Below, in pieces: positions 12,180-22,836 of a stretch of 64,000 nt of DNA (position 1 is its first letter; each line of letters opens with the position of its first letter). Made by a program: the position numbers and the translations under genes. A model generated the notes under the pieces. That model was not told the origin of the DNA. It worked only from the letters and a program-made list of their open reading frames with translations, and searched no databases. This stretch comes from Capronia americana (taxonomy: Eukaryota > Ascomycota > Eurotiomycetes > Chaetothyriales > Herpotrichiellaceae). The stretch lies in the NCBI GenBank assembly GCA_016110215.1, contig JADWQD010000016.1:744001-808000 (forward strand), given 5' to 3'.

Positions 12180-12748
12180 TGTGTTCAGTGGACAGGATGG
12201 GCCAGAACATGTCTCCTCAATGCGGAGGCTTAGGAAGGAAGATCAAGACGGTCTTCGTTCCAGAGTGGACACGCCAACCCCAACCTGATCTTGCGCGGTC
12301 TTCCGTTACTGGGATTATCTTAACCCAGGCTAGGGCGGTGAGTGTAGATGTCTAAACCTTGGGTGAAGGATTCATGCACAAAGCCGCTGGTAGCTGCTCC
12401 CTTTCTGCGAGACTACTGTGAACAGCTTGCAAACTGATTGCTAGTGGTCAATATAAGCGGCTTGCAGGGGTAATGACGGATAGTTTCTCATTGTCTCCGT
12501 CTCCTGACAGTCCGTTGAAGCAGGAACAGAGAATCCAAAGAAAACAGAAAGAAGTGGTTCGGTGGGTTGAACGCGGCAAGGCTGGAGTTCAGCCTCGTCC
12601 CAGTTTCGGGGTCGATGCCCATTCCGTCATAGTCAACTTCAATGCGACGCTTTCTAAACAAACGGATTCAGTAACATGGCACATGCGCCAGCAGTATCAA
12701 GGTGATAAATTGTTTCTTCACTGATTTCCCTCTTGGGTCTTATTTTCG
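12180..12748. other. Divergent promoter region
   Basis: 569 bp between two divergently transcribed genes, the karyopherin (-) and aminopeptidase P (+). It holds no supported gene. A short open frame at 12473-12724 has no family features. Confidence 0.55.
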
Positions 12749-14790
12749 ATGCGCTGGCCGTCCTTGCGCTTGCCATTCTCGCTACGTCGATCTCCGGTCC
12801 GCAATCGGGGACTGATACCTAATTGCTCGCCTCTGCAGTCTGTCCGATCATTCTCTTTCTCGAGTTCGTTGCAAGCCGCAGACATGGAAAAGGTGGATAC
12901 AAGTAAGCGGTTGGCTCAACTTCGCGAGCTGATGCGCGAGCACAAGGTGGATGTCTACATCGTCCCTTCAGAAGACAGCCACCAGTCAGAATACATCGCC
13001 CCGTGCGACGCAAGAAGAGCCTATATCTCCGGCTTTTCAGGGTCGGCAGGCACTGCTGTCATTACCCTCGAGAAAGCAGCCTTGGCCACAGATGGACGGT
13101 ATTTCAATCAGGCCTCGAAGCAGCTCGATGACAACTGGCACTTGCTGAAACAGGGCATGGAGGACGTCCCAACGTGGCAGGAATGGTAGGGATGACCTTC
13201 GCTTTGACCATGTACAAGGGCTGAAGCTGAACTAGGACTACAGAGCAAGCAGAAGGTGGGAAGACTGTCGGTGTCGATCCCACTGTAATTACAGCCTCGG
13301 ACGCTCGCAAGCTCAGCGACACGCTGAAAAAGAAGTCGCACGCGACACTGGTCGGGATCTCCGAGAACCTGGTTGATAAGATCTGGGCAGGCAGACCGCC
13401 ACACCCAGCAGAAAAAGTCATCGTCCTGCCGGAGAAGTACTCGGGAAAGGCTTATCAAGAGAAGCTTGACGATCTGCGCAAGGACCTTAAGAAGAAGAAG
13501 GCTGCCGGCATGGTCGTATCCATGCTTGACGAGATCGCCTGGCTCTTCAACCTGCGAGGCAACGATATCCCCTACAATCCTGTGTTCTTCTCCTATGCCG
13601 CCATCACACCCAACTCCGCCACCATCTATATCGACTCATCCAAGCTCGGTCCGGAAGTCAAAGAGCACTTGAAAGGAACGGTGACTATCAAGCCTTACGA
13701 TGCGCTATTTTCCGATCTCACCAGCATCGCCGAGGCCGCTACCAGCGAATCCCAAGCCAACGGCGCCACCAAGAAACCCCACTCCCCCAAGCTATTGTTG
13801 TCCAACAAATCCTCGTGGGCGCTCTATCTTGGCCTAGGCGGGGAAGACAAGGTCGAGGAGAGTAGGAGTCCCATCGCCGACGCCAAAGCCATCAAGAACG
13901 CCACGGAACTGGAAGGGATGCGGCAGTGTCACATTCGAGACGGCGCCGCCTTATCCGAATACTTCGCCTGGCTAGAATCCGAACTCCAGAGCGGTTCATG
14001 GATCGACGAGGTCCAAGCCGCAGACAAACTCGAAGAGATCCGCTCCAAAGGCCAAAACTTTGTCGGCTTGTCCTTCGACACCATCTCCTCGACGGGTCCG
14101 AACGCCGCGATCATCCACTACTCGCCCGAGCGCGGCAACTGTGCCACCATCGACGTCAACCAGGTCTACCTCTGCGACTCCGGCGCTCAATACCTCGATG
14201 GCACAACAGACACAACCCGCACGCTACACTTTGGCACCCCTTCAGAGATGGAAGTCAAAGCCTACACCTTGGTTCTCAAGGGCGTGATTGCCCTCGACCG
14301 CGCGGTCTTCCCCAAAGGAACTACAGGTTTTGCCATAGATGCATTCGCTCGCCAACACCTGTGGCGCGAGGGCCTCGATTACCGCCACGGCACGGGCCAC
14401 GGCGTCGGATCCTACCTCAACGTGCACGAGGGACCCATCGGCATCGGCACCCGCGCCGCCTACAGTGAAGTCTCCCTCTCCATCGGCAACGTCGTCTCCG
14501 ACGAGCCGGGGTACTACGAGGATGGCAACTTCGGCATCCGCATCGAGAACATGATCATGGCGCGCGAAGCCCAGACTAACCACAAATTCGGGGATAAGCC
14601 CTGGATCGGATTCGAGCATGTGACCATGGTGCCTATGTGCCGGAAGTTGATCGATCCGAAGCTCCTCGACCCAGAGGAAATCGAGTGGTTGAACACTTAT
14701 CACGCAGAGGTGTGGGACAAGACGGCCGGGTATTTTGAGGGAGATGAGCGGACGACGAAGTGGTTGAAGAGGGAGACCGCACCGATTTGA
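12749..14790 (+). CDS. Xaa-Pro aminopeptidase P
   Basis: M24 metallopeptidase that removes an N-terminal residue preceding proline, using two Mn ions. Exons 12749-13185 and 13236-14790 give 663 residues. The two N-terminal creatinase-like domains come first, then the pita-bread domain with all five metal ligands: D460 (CDSGAQ), D471 (GTTDTTRT), H534 (HGTGHGVGSYLNVHEGP), E569 (DEPGYYEDG) and E583 (GIRIEN). Their spacing matches human XPNPEP1. The first 45 residues are Arg/Ser-rich, lack acidic residues until the end, and resemble a mitochondrial presequence. A second ATG at 12884 (MEKVDTSKRL) would give a 618-residue cytosolic form, the usual fungal length. Both forms may be made; this is inference. 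Confidence 0.93.
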
Positions 14791-15161
14791 TTCGATCTAC
14801 ACAGGCATGTGGAAATCATGGGAGCAGTGGCTCGGCTGGGTCTTGCTGGAAGGGCTAGAAAGCCATGACGGTGCTGCCTTTGTGGCCCTTAGTCGGCTGT
14901 GGCAGTTAGGAATTCCTCGACTTCGAAAACCAACGCATGCTACGCGGCAGATCAAATGAGCAACATGAGCGGCTCGGTTATGGATGACTTGGGTCTAGAG
15001 CACATTGACTAAGGATGTGATAGAAAATGCACAGCTAGACTGCCACCTGCTAAGTCAAGGTGGCTGACCCAAGCGATGATATCCCCGGCCAAGCGACTTT
15101 TGTCGTCCTGATACACCTGCATATAGTCGCTGTTGGCGTGGTTCTTTGCTGAGGTTTCACT
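14791..15161. other. Intergenic, convergent ends
   Basis: 371 bp between the 3' ends of aminopeptidase P (+) and the hypothetical gene (-). Nothing recognisable seen. Confidence 0.5.
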
Positions 15162-16046
15162 TCAGTAACGTCTTCCACCGCTGCCGCTTGCTGTCTGTTT
15201 CCTCCACTTCTGGTACAACCTCTTCCTTTCTTCCGGGCTGGGAGGCGTATACCCTGGCTTGTATCTGATCATGAGTTTATGCCGGGGATGGTATGACTTT
15301 TCACAGTTGCACCTGTATTTCCGCTCGATCAAGACGAAGTGAAGTGAAGGTGGACTTTCGTCCAACCACTGGTGCTTGGAACAGCTGACGTTCTCTGACC
15401 TTTTTGAGTCTTGGTCTGTACTGGCTTGCATGTCGCTTCTAGCGCTCGGCAGAACTCCAATAGCCTTCCAGTTTTTCCTCTTTGGCTTTCGTCGAAGGTA
15501 GTCGTGGACGGCGCGCATCACTTCGGGGTGGGTTTGATGGACACATGTCGATTTGAGAAGCAGGAGACCTTCGGGGAAGTCGAAGGCCCTCTTGTCTTTA
15601 TGCTCGAGGGGCATCGTGCCGATAACTTTGAAGGACACTTCAACTTTCTTGGGTCCATTGTGTGCAGAAGAAGCTTCACTGTTGCTGAGGTCTGTCTGTT
15701 GCCGGTTGAAGAGGGATGATAGGGTCGAGGAGGAGAATCGTCTGGTAGGTATGGTGGAAGGCCGGGTCAATTTGTAATAATCCTCTCGGGATTCACAGAT
15801 CAGTAGTCGCTGCTCAGTGAGGGTGGCCTTGCACCGTTCTCGCTCGAGGTTGTACTTGTCCGGATCCCAGATGTCCCTCCAGAGATCCGGCGGGGCCCTG
15901 CCCAGCGACATCCTGATTGACCTGTGCGGCATGGTATTGATGTTGATATTGATGGATAATGAACCGTAAGCGAGTGTGAAAAGACTAGTTGTAAGAGCAA
16001 GTAAAGACGAGAACTTCAGAATGTTAGAAGGGGTATCATGTGGCAT
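15162..16046 (-). CDS. Hypothetical protein, possible signal peptide
   Basis: I do not recognise a family. The single open frame of 294 residues starts at the first ATG (16046). Residues about 8-30 form a hydrophobic stretch (ILKFSSLLALTTSLFTLAYG) that could be a signal peptide or an anchor. A second ATG at 15932 (MPHRSIRMSL) would remove it and give a soluble basic protein of 256 residues. The body is charged and polar. The C terminus has a Cys/His pair motif (KYRCNCEKSYHPRHK) and ends with a basic, proline-rich tail. Its reality rests on length, plausible composition and position between two unrelated genes; it could be lineage-specific. Confidence 0.5.
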   Translation of the reverse strand: MPHDTPSNILKFSSLLALTTSLFTLAYGSLSINININTMPHRSIRMSLGRAPPDLWRDIWDPDKYNLERERCKATLTEQRLLICESREDYYKLTRPSTIPTRRFSSSTLSSLFNRQQTDLSNSEASSAHNGPKKVEVSFKVIGTMPLEHKDKRAFDFPEGLLLLKSTCVHQTHPEVMRAVHDYLRRKPKRKNWKAIGVLPSARSDMQASTDQDSKRSENVSCSKHQWLDESPPSLHFVLIERKYRCNCEKSYHPRHKLMIRYKPGYTPPSPEERKRLYQKWRKQTASGSGGRRY

Positions 16047-17483
16047 GAAAGGGACAAGAGCAAGCTGTGGTTCTCTTGTCAATGCAACCGCGATAGTACT
16101 TCTTTCCTAGTATGTTCATTCCATCTTCTCGAGCAAGAACTACCGAGCACGCCATTACGTGGATTGAGCTGCTCCTCATTATCCTGTCAACGGTCGTTTG
16201 TGAGAGCACAGAACGATAGGTGAGGTCGACATGAACGGTCAGGGCAGTCATCTCATCCCGCGAGCTTGATATTAGAAAGACACGCTTCACCTTGGGACAC
16301 TATTCCCCGCGGAGCATCTTAGGTTCAGGCGAAAGCTTTCCGAGGTCCAAACTGTGGCGGGTGGTTCAGAACGGATACAGCGTGTACGGCTCACTTTTGA
16401 ATGAGATTATGCGTCGAGCTGGTACTTGGCTGGCCGTACAAGAATATACGGTGAAGCATGCGCAATGATCAATTCTAGCCTGGGTGCCTAGCCCCGAATT
16501 CTCGACATTGGGACAGTCTGGAGCTGGAGCTGAAGCTTCGTCTTCGTATCGTCCACGGACCATGCGAATGTATGCATTTGCCTCTATGTCATCGCGGGGT
16601 GGTCCTATCACAACGCACAAGAGCGTCTGAGGCACATTCGAAACTGTCATGCCAATACCTCTACTCGAGAACCAAGGAGCGGCTGAGATGCCAAGGGGTC
16701 TTGTGAGCAGCACTCCCCCTGGCACTAGGCGACTGATGATAGATCGAGGGTCGGGGTACCCATCGTTTCACAAAAGTTCCGGCGCTGTTCTTTGAAACTA
16801 TAGGCTTGAGAATGCTGAAGTCAAAGCCTGGGCAAGTCGAATCGGACGACTTGTGGCCTGTCACCCTCGATATCACACGCATAAAGGCTTAACATACTCG
16901 ATCCAGTCTTTTTGACTCAGTGGTTGCACCTTCAGCCTTACCCTACCAAAAGAAAGTCTGCTGCATGGAAGGCATCTCAAGAAAGATGGTCAGTGTGACA
17001 GCGCCCTATTGCGTGATTACGAATTCGACCAGAAACTGCAACACATTTTGCAAGACACACCGGCTTGGGTGCCAAATGAAGCACAACCGGCGCTTTTTCA
17101 AGGCGCGAGACTGCCGCAAAACTACATGAGCTGAGAGATTGAGGTGAGTCGCCAAGCTCTCCAGCAGCCGATCTCGATCGTGATGGGCTTATGGAACGAA
17201 TGGCTCCGTATTGGCGGTGTTCGCACGCTCAGGGTGATTGTTGCACGCACGAGAGCTGAAGGTTGGCATTTTAGCTTGACCTCAGCTATAAAATGGGCTT
17301 CGAGCAGAATATAATTCAATTTCCTTACACGCATCTCTCTTATTTTCAAGCGTCCCGAAGCACAAACATTCCGCCCTTGTCATTGTGGATATCGACAGCT
17401 TCAGCGCCTGGTGCGGAACGAGTACAGAGACAGGTTCAACTACTTCCGACACCTCATTGAGGACCTTCAAAACCATACCGACT
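16047..17483. other. Intergenic, upstream of metzincin gene
   Basis: About 1.4 kb between two divergently oriented genes. No gene supported. A TGACTCA heptamer (AP-1/Gcn4-type) lies at 16913-16919, and a TATA box lies near the right end. Confidence 0.5.
17287..17293 (+). promoter_or_regulatory. TATA box (TATAAAA)
   Basis: A perfect TATAAAA sits 191 bp upstream of the likely start codon of the metzincin gene. Pyrimidine-rich sequence follows, as expected around a fungal transcription start. Position and sequence are seen; use is inferred. Confidence 0.5.
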
Positions 17484-18266
17484 ATGGCTGCTCCAAGGGT
17501 TCTTAGCGTTCGGCCTGGCTCGAAGAAAGAAGCCATCCAACATGCCCAGCTGGTCTTGGGTGACAAAGCCCCGGCGACGTTGACCGCAGACCAACTCAAA
17601 AAGAAACTAGATGAGCCTAAGGGGACCTCCGAGAGCTCCGAACTCTCTTACACGTGCGTCACCGAACTTGAATCCGAACAAGTTGCATCCATTGTTGTTG
17701 GAATGGACCGCACGATCCCTCGCTGGAAACCTGGCTCAGTCATCAACTACGCCACTTATGCAGACGGGTACCCGAGCCAGGAAGACGCGATCTACGCCGC
17801 GAATGCGCTCATTGAAGCCGCAGACGCGTGGAACAAAGTTGACTTCGGTGTCAAGTTCAAATGGGTGCCGAATCTGGATGATGCCGCCTTTGTCCTCGCC
17901 TATGGTAAAGACAAGGGTAGTGTGTTGGCCAGCGCTTTCTTCCCAAACGCAGAAACCCTGAACACCGTCTGGGTGTATAGCTTTGCCTTTGACAAAGAGC
18001 CCAGGGACGGGAGGGACGGTGTGACCAAGTTCAAGAACTACGAGATTATGAAGAACGTCTTCCAGCATGAGTTGGGCCATGTCCTGGGATTGCGACACGA
18101 GTTCGCCATCGAACGCGAGGGCCAGGGAGCTGTCCGACTATTCTCAAAGGATCCAAACTCGGTGATGAGCTACTACTTCCCTCCCGAAATCCAAGAATCG
18201 GATAAAAAGGACTTGAAGGCATTCTACAGTCTTCCACAGCTCGTGGACTTTGTTCCCGACAATTGA
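17484..18266 (+). CDS. Metzincin-type zinc metalloprotease
   Basis: A predicted zinc endopeptidase of 260 residues without introns. The zinc site is complete: H195-E196-x2-H199-x2-G-x2-H205 (HELGHVLGLRHE), with E196 as the catalytic base. A Met-turn (NSVMSYY) follows about 27 residues after H205, which places it among the metzincins (matrixin/astacin-like ZnMc fold). The start is the first ATG in frame; the open frame extends upstream only with a GTG. No signal peptide is seen from this start, and no cysteine-switch prodomain, unlike typical secreted matrixins, so the location is uncertain. Substrate unknown. A TATA box lies 191 bp upstream. Confidence 0.8.
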   Translation: MAAPRVLSVRPGSKKEAIQHAQLVLGDKAPATLTADQLKKKLDEPKGTSESSELSYTCVTELESEQVASIVVGMDRTIPRWKPGSVINYATYADGYPSQEDAIYAANALIEAADAWNKVDFGVKFKWVPNLDDAAFVLAYGKDKGSVLASAFFPNAETLNTVWVYSFAFDKEPRDGRDGVTKFKNYEIMKNVFQHELGHVLGLRHEFAIEREGQGAVRLFSKDPNSVMSYYFPPEIQESDKKDLKAFYSLPQLVDFVPDN

Positions 18267-18697
18267 GATGGAGCGAGAGAATGGGAAAGTCTCGGGAGAG
18301 GACGAAAAACATCGGGTCAATAAGCCTGGGATGTCACTCATTGGTACTTTTCACCCCATCATACTGTAGCAAACCTGGTAGTTGCAGCAATTCTATCATT
18401 GGTCCTCCCATCGTATAGCCTTGCAGGCACCTACAATATGATTCCGACCGCGTGATATTTCTAGAACACCCTGCACGCCCTGCACGCCCTGACCGCAGTG
18501 AGAGAGGGTGACGGAGTGGAGCGAAGGGCGTCGACCGGAAAGTTGGGGTACGGTAAGGCTGACAAAGTACAAATTTTTCACGCTGAGGGAAGTCCAGCAC
18601 CGCTCACTCGAAGTTGTCGTCCCGTCAAGTGAGGGAGAAAGAGAGGTGTAGAGAGAGGACGAACGAAGTCGCAATCCTTTCCCCCGCGACTGCAATG
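18267..18697. other. Intergenic, upstream of prephenate dehydratase
   Basis: 431 bp between two genes on the same strand. It holds a small direct repeat (CCCTGCACG-type units at about 18470-18492). No gene seen. Confidence 0.5.
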
Positions 18698-19930
18698 TCG
18701 CAGCCCGGCGGGTCGAGCAGCGGAAAGACTCTCAACGTCGCGTACTTGGGACCTGAAGCTTCCTTCTCCCACCAAGCGGCAATTGAAGTCTTTCCACCAT
18801 CGACAGCCCACGCCGTCTCATTACATCCCCTGCCCTCCTTCCCGGCCATATTCTCGGCCATTCAAAACTCGCCGGGATCAGGATCAGGATCAGAACCAGG
18901 ACCACAATCTTCTTTAGCTCAACCCCCCTCCCAGCGCGAGCCTGGACCCGGATCTGAGGATTCAATAAACTATGACTACGCGCTGCTCCCGATCGAAAAC
19001 AGCACCAACGGCTCCGTCGTGCAAGTCCTCGACCTGATCGCCCGGTGCGGCCCCGAAGCCCCGGCCCTGTATCCGGACCTCGAAGTCTGCGCCGAGTACT
19101 ATCTCCCTGTGCATCACTGTTTATTCGTCTCTCCGCGCTGCTCTTCTCCACCATCTTCATCCTCGCCAGACCACGCGGCAAACAGCGCGAGCAACCTCGC
19201 CGCCCTCGACGATGGTGGAGATCAACTAAGACGAGCGATCCGCACGCTGTACACCCACCCGCAAGTTTGGGGCCAGTGCGCGCGCTTCCTCGCCCAGCAC
19301 TTCTCGCCCAAGGACGTCGAGCGCATCGACGTCGGGAGCACCTCGGCCGCGGCCCAGCTTGTGGCTCGGGACGCCCGCTCGCCCACCTCGGGCGGGCTCA
19401 ACGCCGCGATCGCCTCGAAGCTGGCCGGCGAGAGGCACGCCCTGGTCTGTCTGGCGGAGAACATCGAGGACGAACCGGGCCTGAACACGACGCGGTTCGT
19501 CGTGGTGCGCAATCGGCTTGCGCGGCAGGGAGGTCTGTCTCGACATGTCGACTTCGAGACTGTGAAGCTCAACCAAAGTGCAGTGGCGACGGAAAGCGAG
19601 AAGCAGATTCCCAGACGGTATAAATCGCTGATTACGTTCACTATCCCGCATACCAAGCCCGGCGCACTGGCGGATGCGCTGGCCGTGTTCAAGAATTGCG
19701 GCTTCAACCTCACGAGCATTGACACGCGGCCGTCGCGGAAACGAAACTGGCAGTATGTGTTTTTCGTCGAGTGCGAGGACACGGCCTCCCCCCCTGCGGC
19801 AGGTACGGAGGGCGAGAGTAGAGTCATGGAGATGCTAGACGACCTGAGCAAGTTTACGGAGAGTTTGCGGTATCTAGGGAGATTCGTAGATCGGTTACCC
19901 GAGCAAGAAGGTGATGGAAGAGGTGGCTGA
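18698..19930 (+). CDS. PHA2: Prephenate dehydratase
   Basis: Converts prephenate to phenylpyruvate, the committed step to phenylalanine. Single exon, 410 residues from the first ATG. The dehydratase domain opens with the hallmark YLGPEASFSHQAA, carries LLPIENSTNGSV and closes with the catalytic TR motif (LNTTRFVVVRNR). A C-terminal ACT domain follows (SLITFTIPHTKPGALADAL... and DTRPSRKRNWQYVFFVE), the usual site for phenylalanine feedback control. The fungal protein is longer than the bacterial P-protein domains because of low-complexity Gly/Ser/Pro insertions, one of them encoded by a GGATCA hexamer repeat near 18875-18895. It is convergent with the eRF1 gene. Confidence 0.92.
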   Translation, partial: SQPGGSSSGKTLNVAYLGPEASFSHQAAIEVFPPSTAHAVSLHPLPSFPAIFSAIQNSPGSGSGSEPGPQSSLAQPPSQREPGPGSEDSINYDYALLPIENSTNGSVVQVLDLIARCGPEAPALYPDLEVCAEYYLPVHHCLFVSPRCSSPPSSSSPDHAANSASNLAALDDGGDQLRRAIRTLYTHPQVWGQCARFLAQHFSPKDVERIDVGSTSAAAQLVARDARSPTSGGLNAAIASKLAGERHALVCLAENIEDEPGLNTTRFVVVRNRLARQGGLSRHVDFETVKLNQSAVATESEKQIPRRYKSLITFTIPHTKPGALADALAVFKNCGFNLTSIDTRPSRKRNWQYVFFVECEDTASPPAAGTEGESRVMEMLDDLSKFTESLRYLGRFVDRLPEQEGDGRGG

Positions 19931-20857
19931 GAAGAATTGAATGCCTGTCCAGATTTGATGATCAAGGAATGACTACCTGAAAACTGCTTAAGCAAACATA
20001 CTATGCCTTATGTGGGTGGCTTTTGCTGACACAGGCGGAGCGGGCCTTGGACCCTGTGAGAAGTGCCACCATCTTAAGAGCTTGAGAGAGTGCTACCACT
20101 TGTTCCATCCCCCCCACAGACAAGAGCCTTAGTGACGAGCCAGAAGTGAACAATGTTGAGCTTGATGTTGAAAAGAGTGACCAGCTCGGTCGAAAACAAA
20201 CTGAGATTTGATCATGCTGCATAGTCCCGGTGCGGCGAAGCTTTGGACTTGATAGACGGCCGTCTTGGGAGCCGCCTACCGATTCGGGTAGCCGAAAGGT
20301 GTCTTGTTCCTCGAGTTGCGAAACCGCTCGTTGAAACGGTACGATATGTCGGTCTTACATTAGACCCCAGACCTGGGCCTCCGCTACCTAACCGGACACT
20401 CGTTTAAGATGTCGGGCGGCTTGCGGACGGCTCAGACTGCAAGGCCCAAACGCCGTCGCCGATTCAGCCCAGGACTATGTTACGCAGATTGGAGCGTCCT
20501 GCAGGAGAGAGAAGTTAGACGCCACTCTGTTTGCGCTGAACGAATTTTGGGTTCGAACCTACCATGACGAAGGTCGAGTTCTTGCCTTGCTGGCGGCTTC
20601 ATTGCTCGCTCAGCGTTGAAAAGGGCACTGTCCCTCGTGCTCAACCTGGTGGATTGCTTGAGGTGGAGTGACTTGGTCCTCGTGTCCACATTATTGGCAT
20701 ATGTCCCTTGCGTTGGTGGCCGGGACTGGGGTGCGTCACTTGGACGCACAGCAGGGCGCGGAGCTTCATCCGAGCAGCAGTCGAAAGCCTCGACTTCTTG
20801 TCGGAGACTTTGTGTGGATGGAAGCTCCTCGCGCTCTACTGCGAGGTCGGTGAGTTG
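19931..20857. other. Intergenic, convergent ends
   Basis: 927 bp between the 3' ends of PHA2 (+) and the eRF1 gene (-). The GGGTTCGAACC near 20549 resembles a tRNA B box, but its flanks do not form a T stem. No gene supported. Confidence 0.5.
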
Positions 20858-22217
20858 TCAATCATCATAGAATTCGTCCTCGTCGTCAACGTCAGCCAAC
20901 TGTTCAAAGTTGACCTTGTAGCGCAAGATGGCGCCGATACCACCAAAACCCTTTACGAATTGGTTGCCTTCGCTGGATCTGTCCGAGACAAATTCTAGCG
21001 TAGCACCAAAATCCTTGTACTTCTCAGCGAGCCATTCGAGAAATGAGCCTTGGTCCACAACTTCCATCTCTTGACCGGTCTCTTTGTCCATGAACTCTTC
21101 ACGGTTCTGCTCTTGAGCCTTCGTGGTGTGGAGAATCTTTTCGGTCCCGTCCGAAGCCTTCAGGACCCAGCGGGTCACGTCAAGGTTCTCGTAGACAATC
21201 AGTATGTCGCAAGCACCCAGTTCCAGTGCCTTCAAGGTATCTTCGACACCATAGCAGACGCGACCGCTGTCCTGACTGATCTCCTCGAAATACTTGCCGA
21301 TGAGCTTCTTCTCTTGAATGAACTTGACATTACCAAGAGTTTCGGAGGAGAGATCAATGGCCTGGTTGAAACCGTTCTCGCCTCCATATGAGACATCCAC
21401 GACCTTGATGACCTTGTTTTGCAGACGAGCATCAAACATGTCGGATTGGTTCAAGTCGTTCTTGAAATCTGCGGAACCAGCCAGGACAATCCCGGCAACG
21501 TTGACCTTGTCGTTTGTGATGAAGTTCTGGACGGCCAACTCTGCCACTTTTCGAACGTAGTTGTGACGCTTCTCTTCTCTGAGACGGGCGAAACGCAGCG
21601 CCGACTGACCACCTCGACCGTGCTTCTTGGGCAGATCCACGGAGAATTTGTGCACGACTTCTCTTGTGTTGCCGCTCAGCGTTCCAAAGAGGGCACCGTT
21701 GCCATCCATGACGATAAAACCGAATTTCTGGTCAGACTCGAGGAGTTCGCTCAAGGCTTCGGTGTGGAATTTGTTGTCGCAGAGGTACAGCGAGGTATTG
21801 ATGGGCTTGAAGGGTTCGAAATCGATGTTTATCTTCCTTTCCTTTCCTTCCGATGTAATGATTTCACCACAGTAAACGACCAAGCCATTCGGGGGGACCT
21901 TGGAGTACAGTTTGAGGCGCTGCTGGGTGGAAGTAATCGCCGACAGGACGGAAAGACGGTTGACCCGAGACTTGATGTTGGAGGCGGTACCGAATTCTTC
22001 AGCCAACATCTTTGCCGCACGGGAGACCTGGTCCTTGGGCGCTGCAGACAAATTAGCAACCGGGTCGGAATACCTGCTGCGGGAGTCGTTGCTTACGGAT
22101 GATGAGGGAGATCATGGAGGTGCCATTGCCTCTGGCGGCCTCGAGACGTTTAATCAGTTTTTTGACCTTCCAGATCTCAATGTTTTTTTCTGCCTCGTTG
22201 GGCTGAGGGGCAGACAT
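20858..22217 (-). CDS. SUP45: Translation release factor eRF1
   Basis: Recognises all three stop codons in the ribosomal A site and triggers peptide release, together with eRF3. Exons 22217-22097 and 22041-20858 flank a 55-bp intron; 434 residues, matching the family. The N domain holds the stop-codon reading motifs N62-I-K-S (TASNIKS) and YLCDNKF (about 126-132). The M domain has the universal GGQ at about 184-186 (HGRGGQSALR). The C domain ends in an acidic tail (DVDDEDEFYDD) used for eRF3 contact. The splice join restores MISLIIPPKDQ exactly as in orthologues. It is divergent from the amino-acid transporter gene. Confidence 0.96.
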
Positions 22218-22836
22218 CTTTGCGGTGAAAGGCCGACCAAAAGTGGCCCGCTGGTGAAGGGAAAGTGATCAAAACCGAAAGCCGGGGAGGAGGGAGGGGA
22301 AGAGAGGGTGAGGGAGTGTTGAGAAGAAGGAAATCTATCGAGGGCGGTGAAATTCAAGGTGACGTTTGAGTAAGAGTCAAATCGTGGACACGCTCGAGTG
22401 GGCGAGTGGACGAGGAAGCGGGCTGTGAACTGCGCCTGATCGACTCACCATTCAGAGATCATTCTCAACCAAGTCACGTTTCCCTCGCGCCGTTATCAAC
22501 TCTGCAGAAATTTCCCCGCCGCCACTCCTCCTTGACACATGCGACCTGGTTATCGTCGGCAAGCCTGCACTCATGATTCTGCCACCACTAGTTGGGATCG
22601 GGAGATGAATCCATATCTACTCGTACCTCTCAAATTTTCTCGTTTGCTGCATTGAGTCTTCCTTTCATTTGTCTCCTTTTCTACATTGCATCGAGCTCCG
22701 GCGGTTTTCTGGGAAGGTATTCTCTCTTTGTGCCCTGTACGATAGCTCCCCACTGGTGGATGCTTCCCTGCAAGAGCTCGACCGACCACGAGCGCTACGT
22801 CACTTGTATGTTTCCTACTTTCTCTAGGTGCCCACC
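22218..22836. other. Divergent promoter region
   Basis: 619 bp between eRF1 (-) and the amino-acid transporter (+). A pyrimidine-rich stretch with a TTTCTCTAG directly before the transporter start could be the acceptor of a leader intron. No gene seen. Confidence 0.5.

Noticed and set aside
20540..20570. GGGTTCGAACC B-box-like sequence
   Set aside because: Flanking bases do not form a T stem on either strand, and no other arms are seen.
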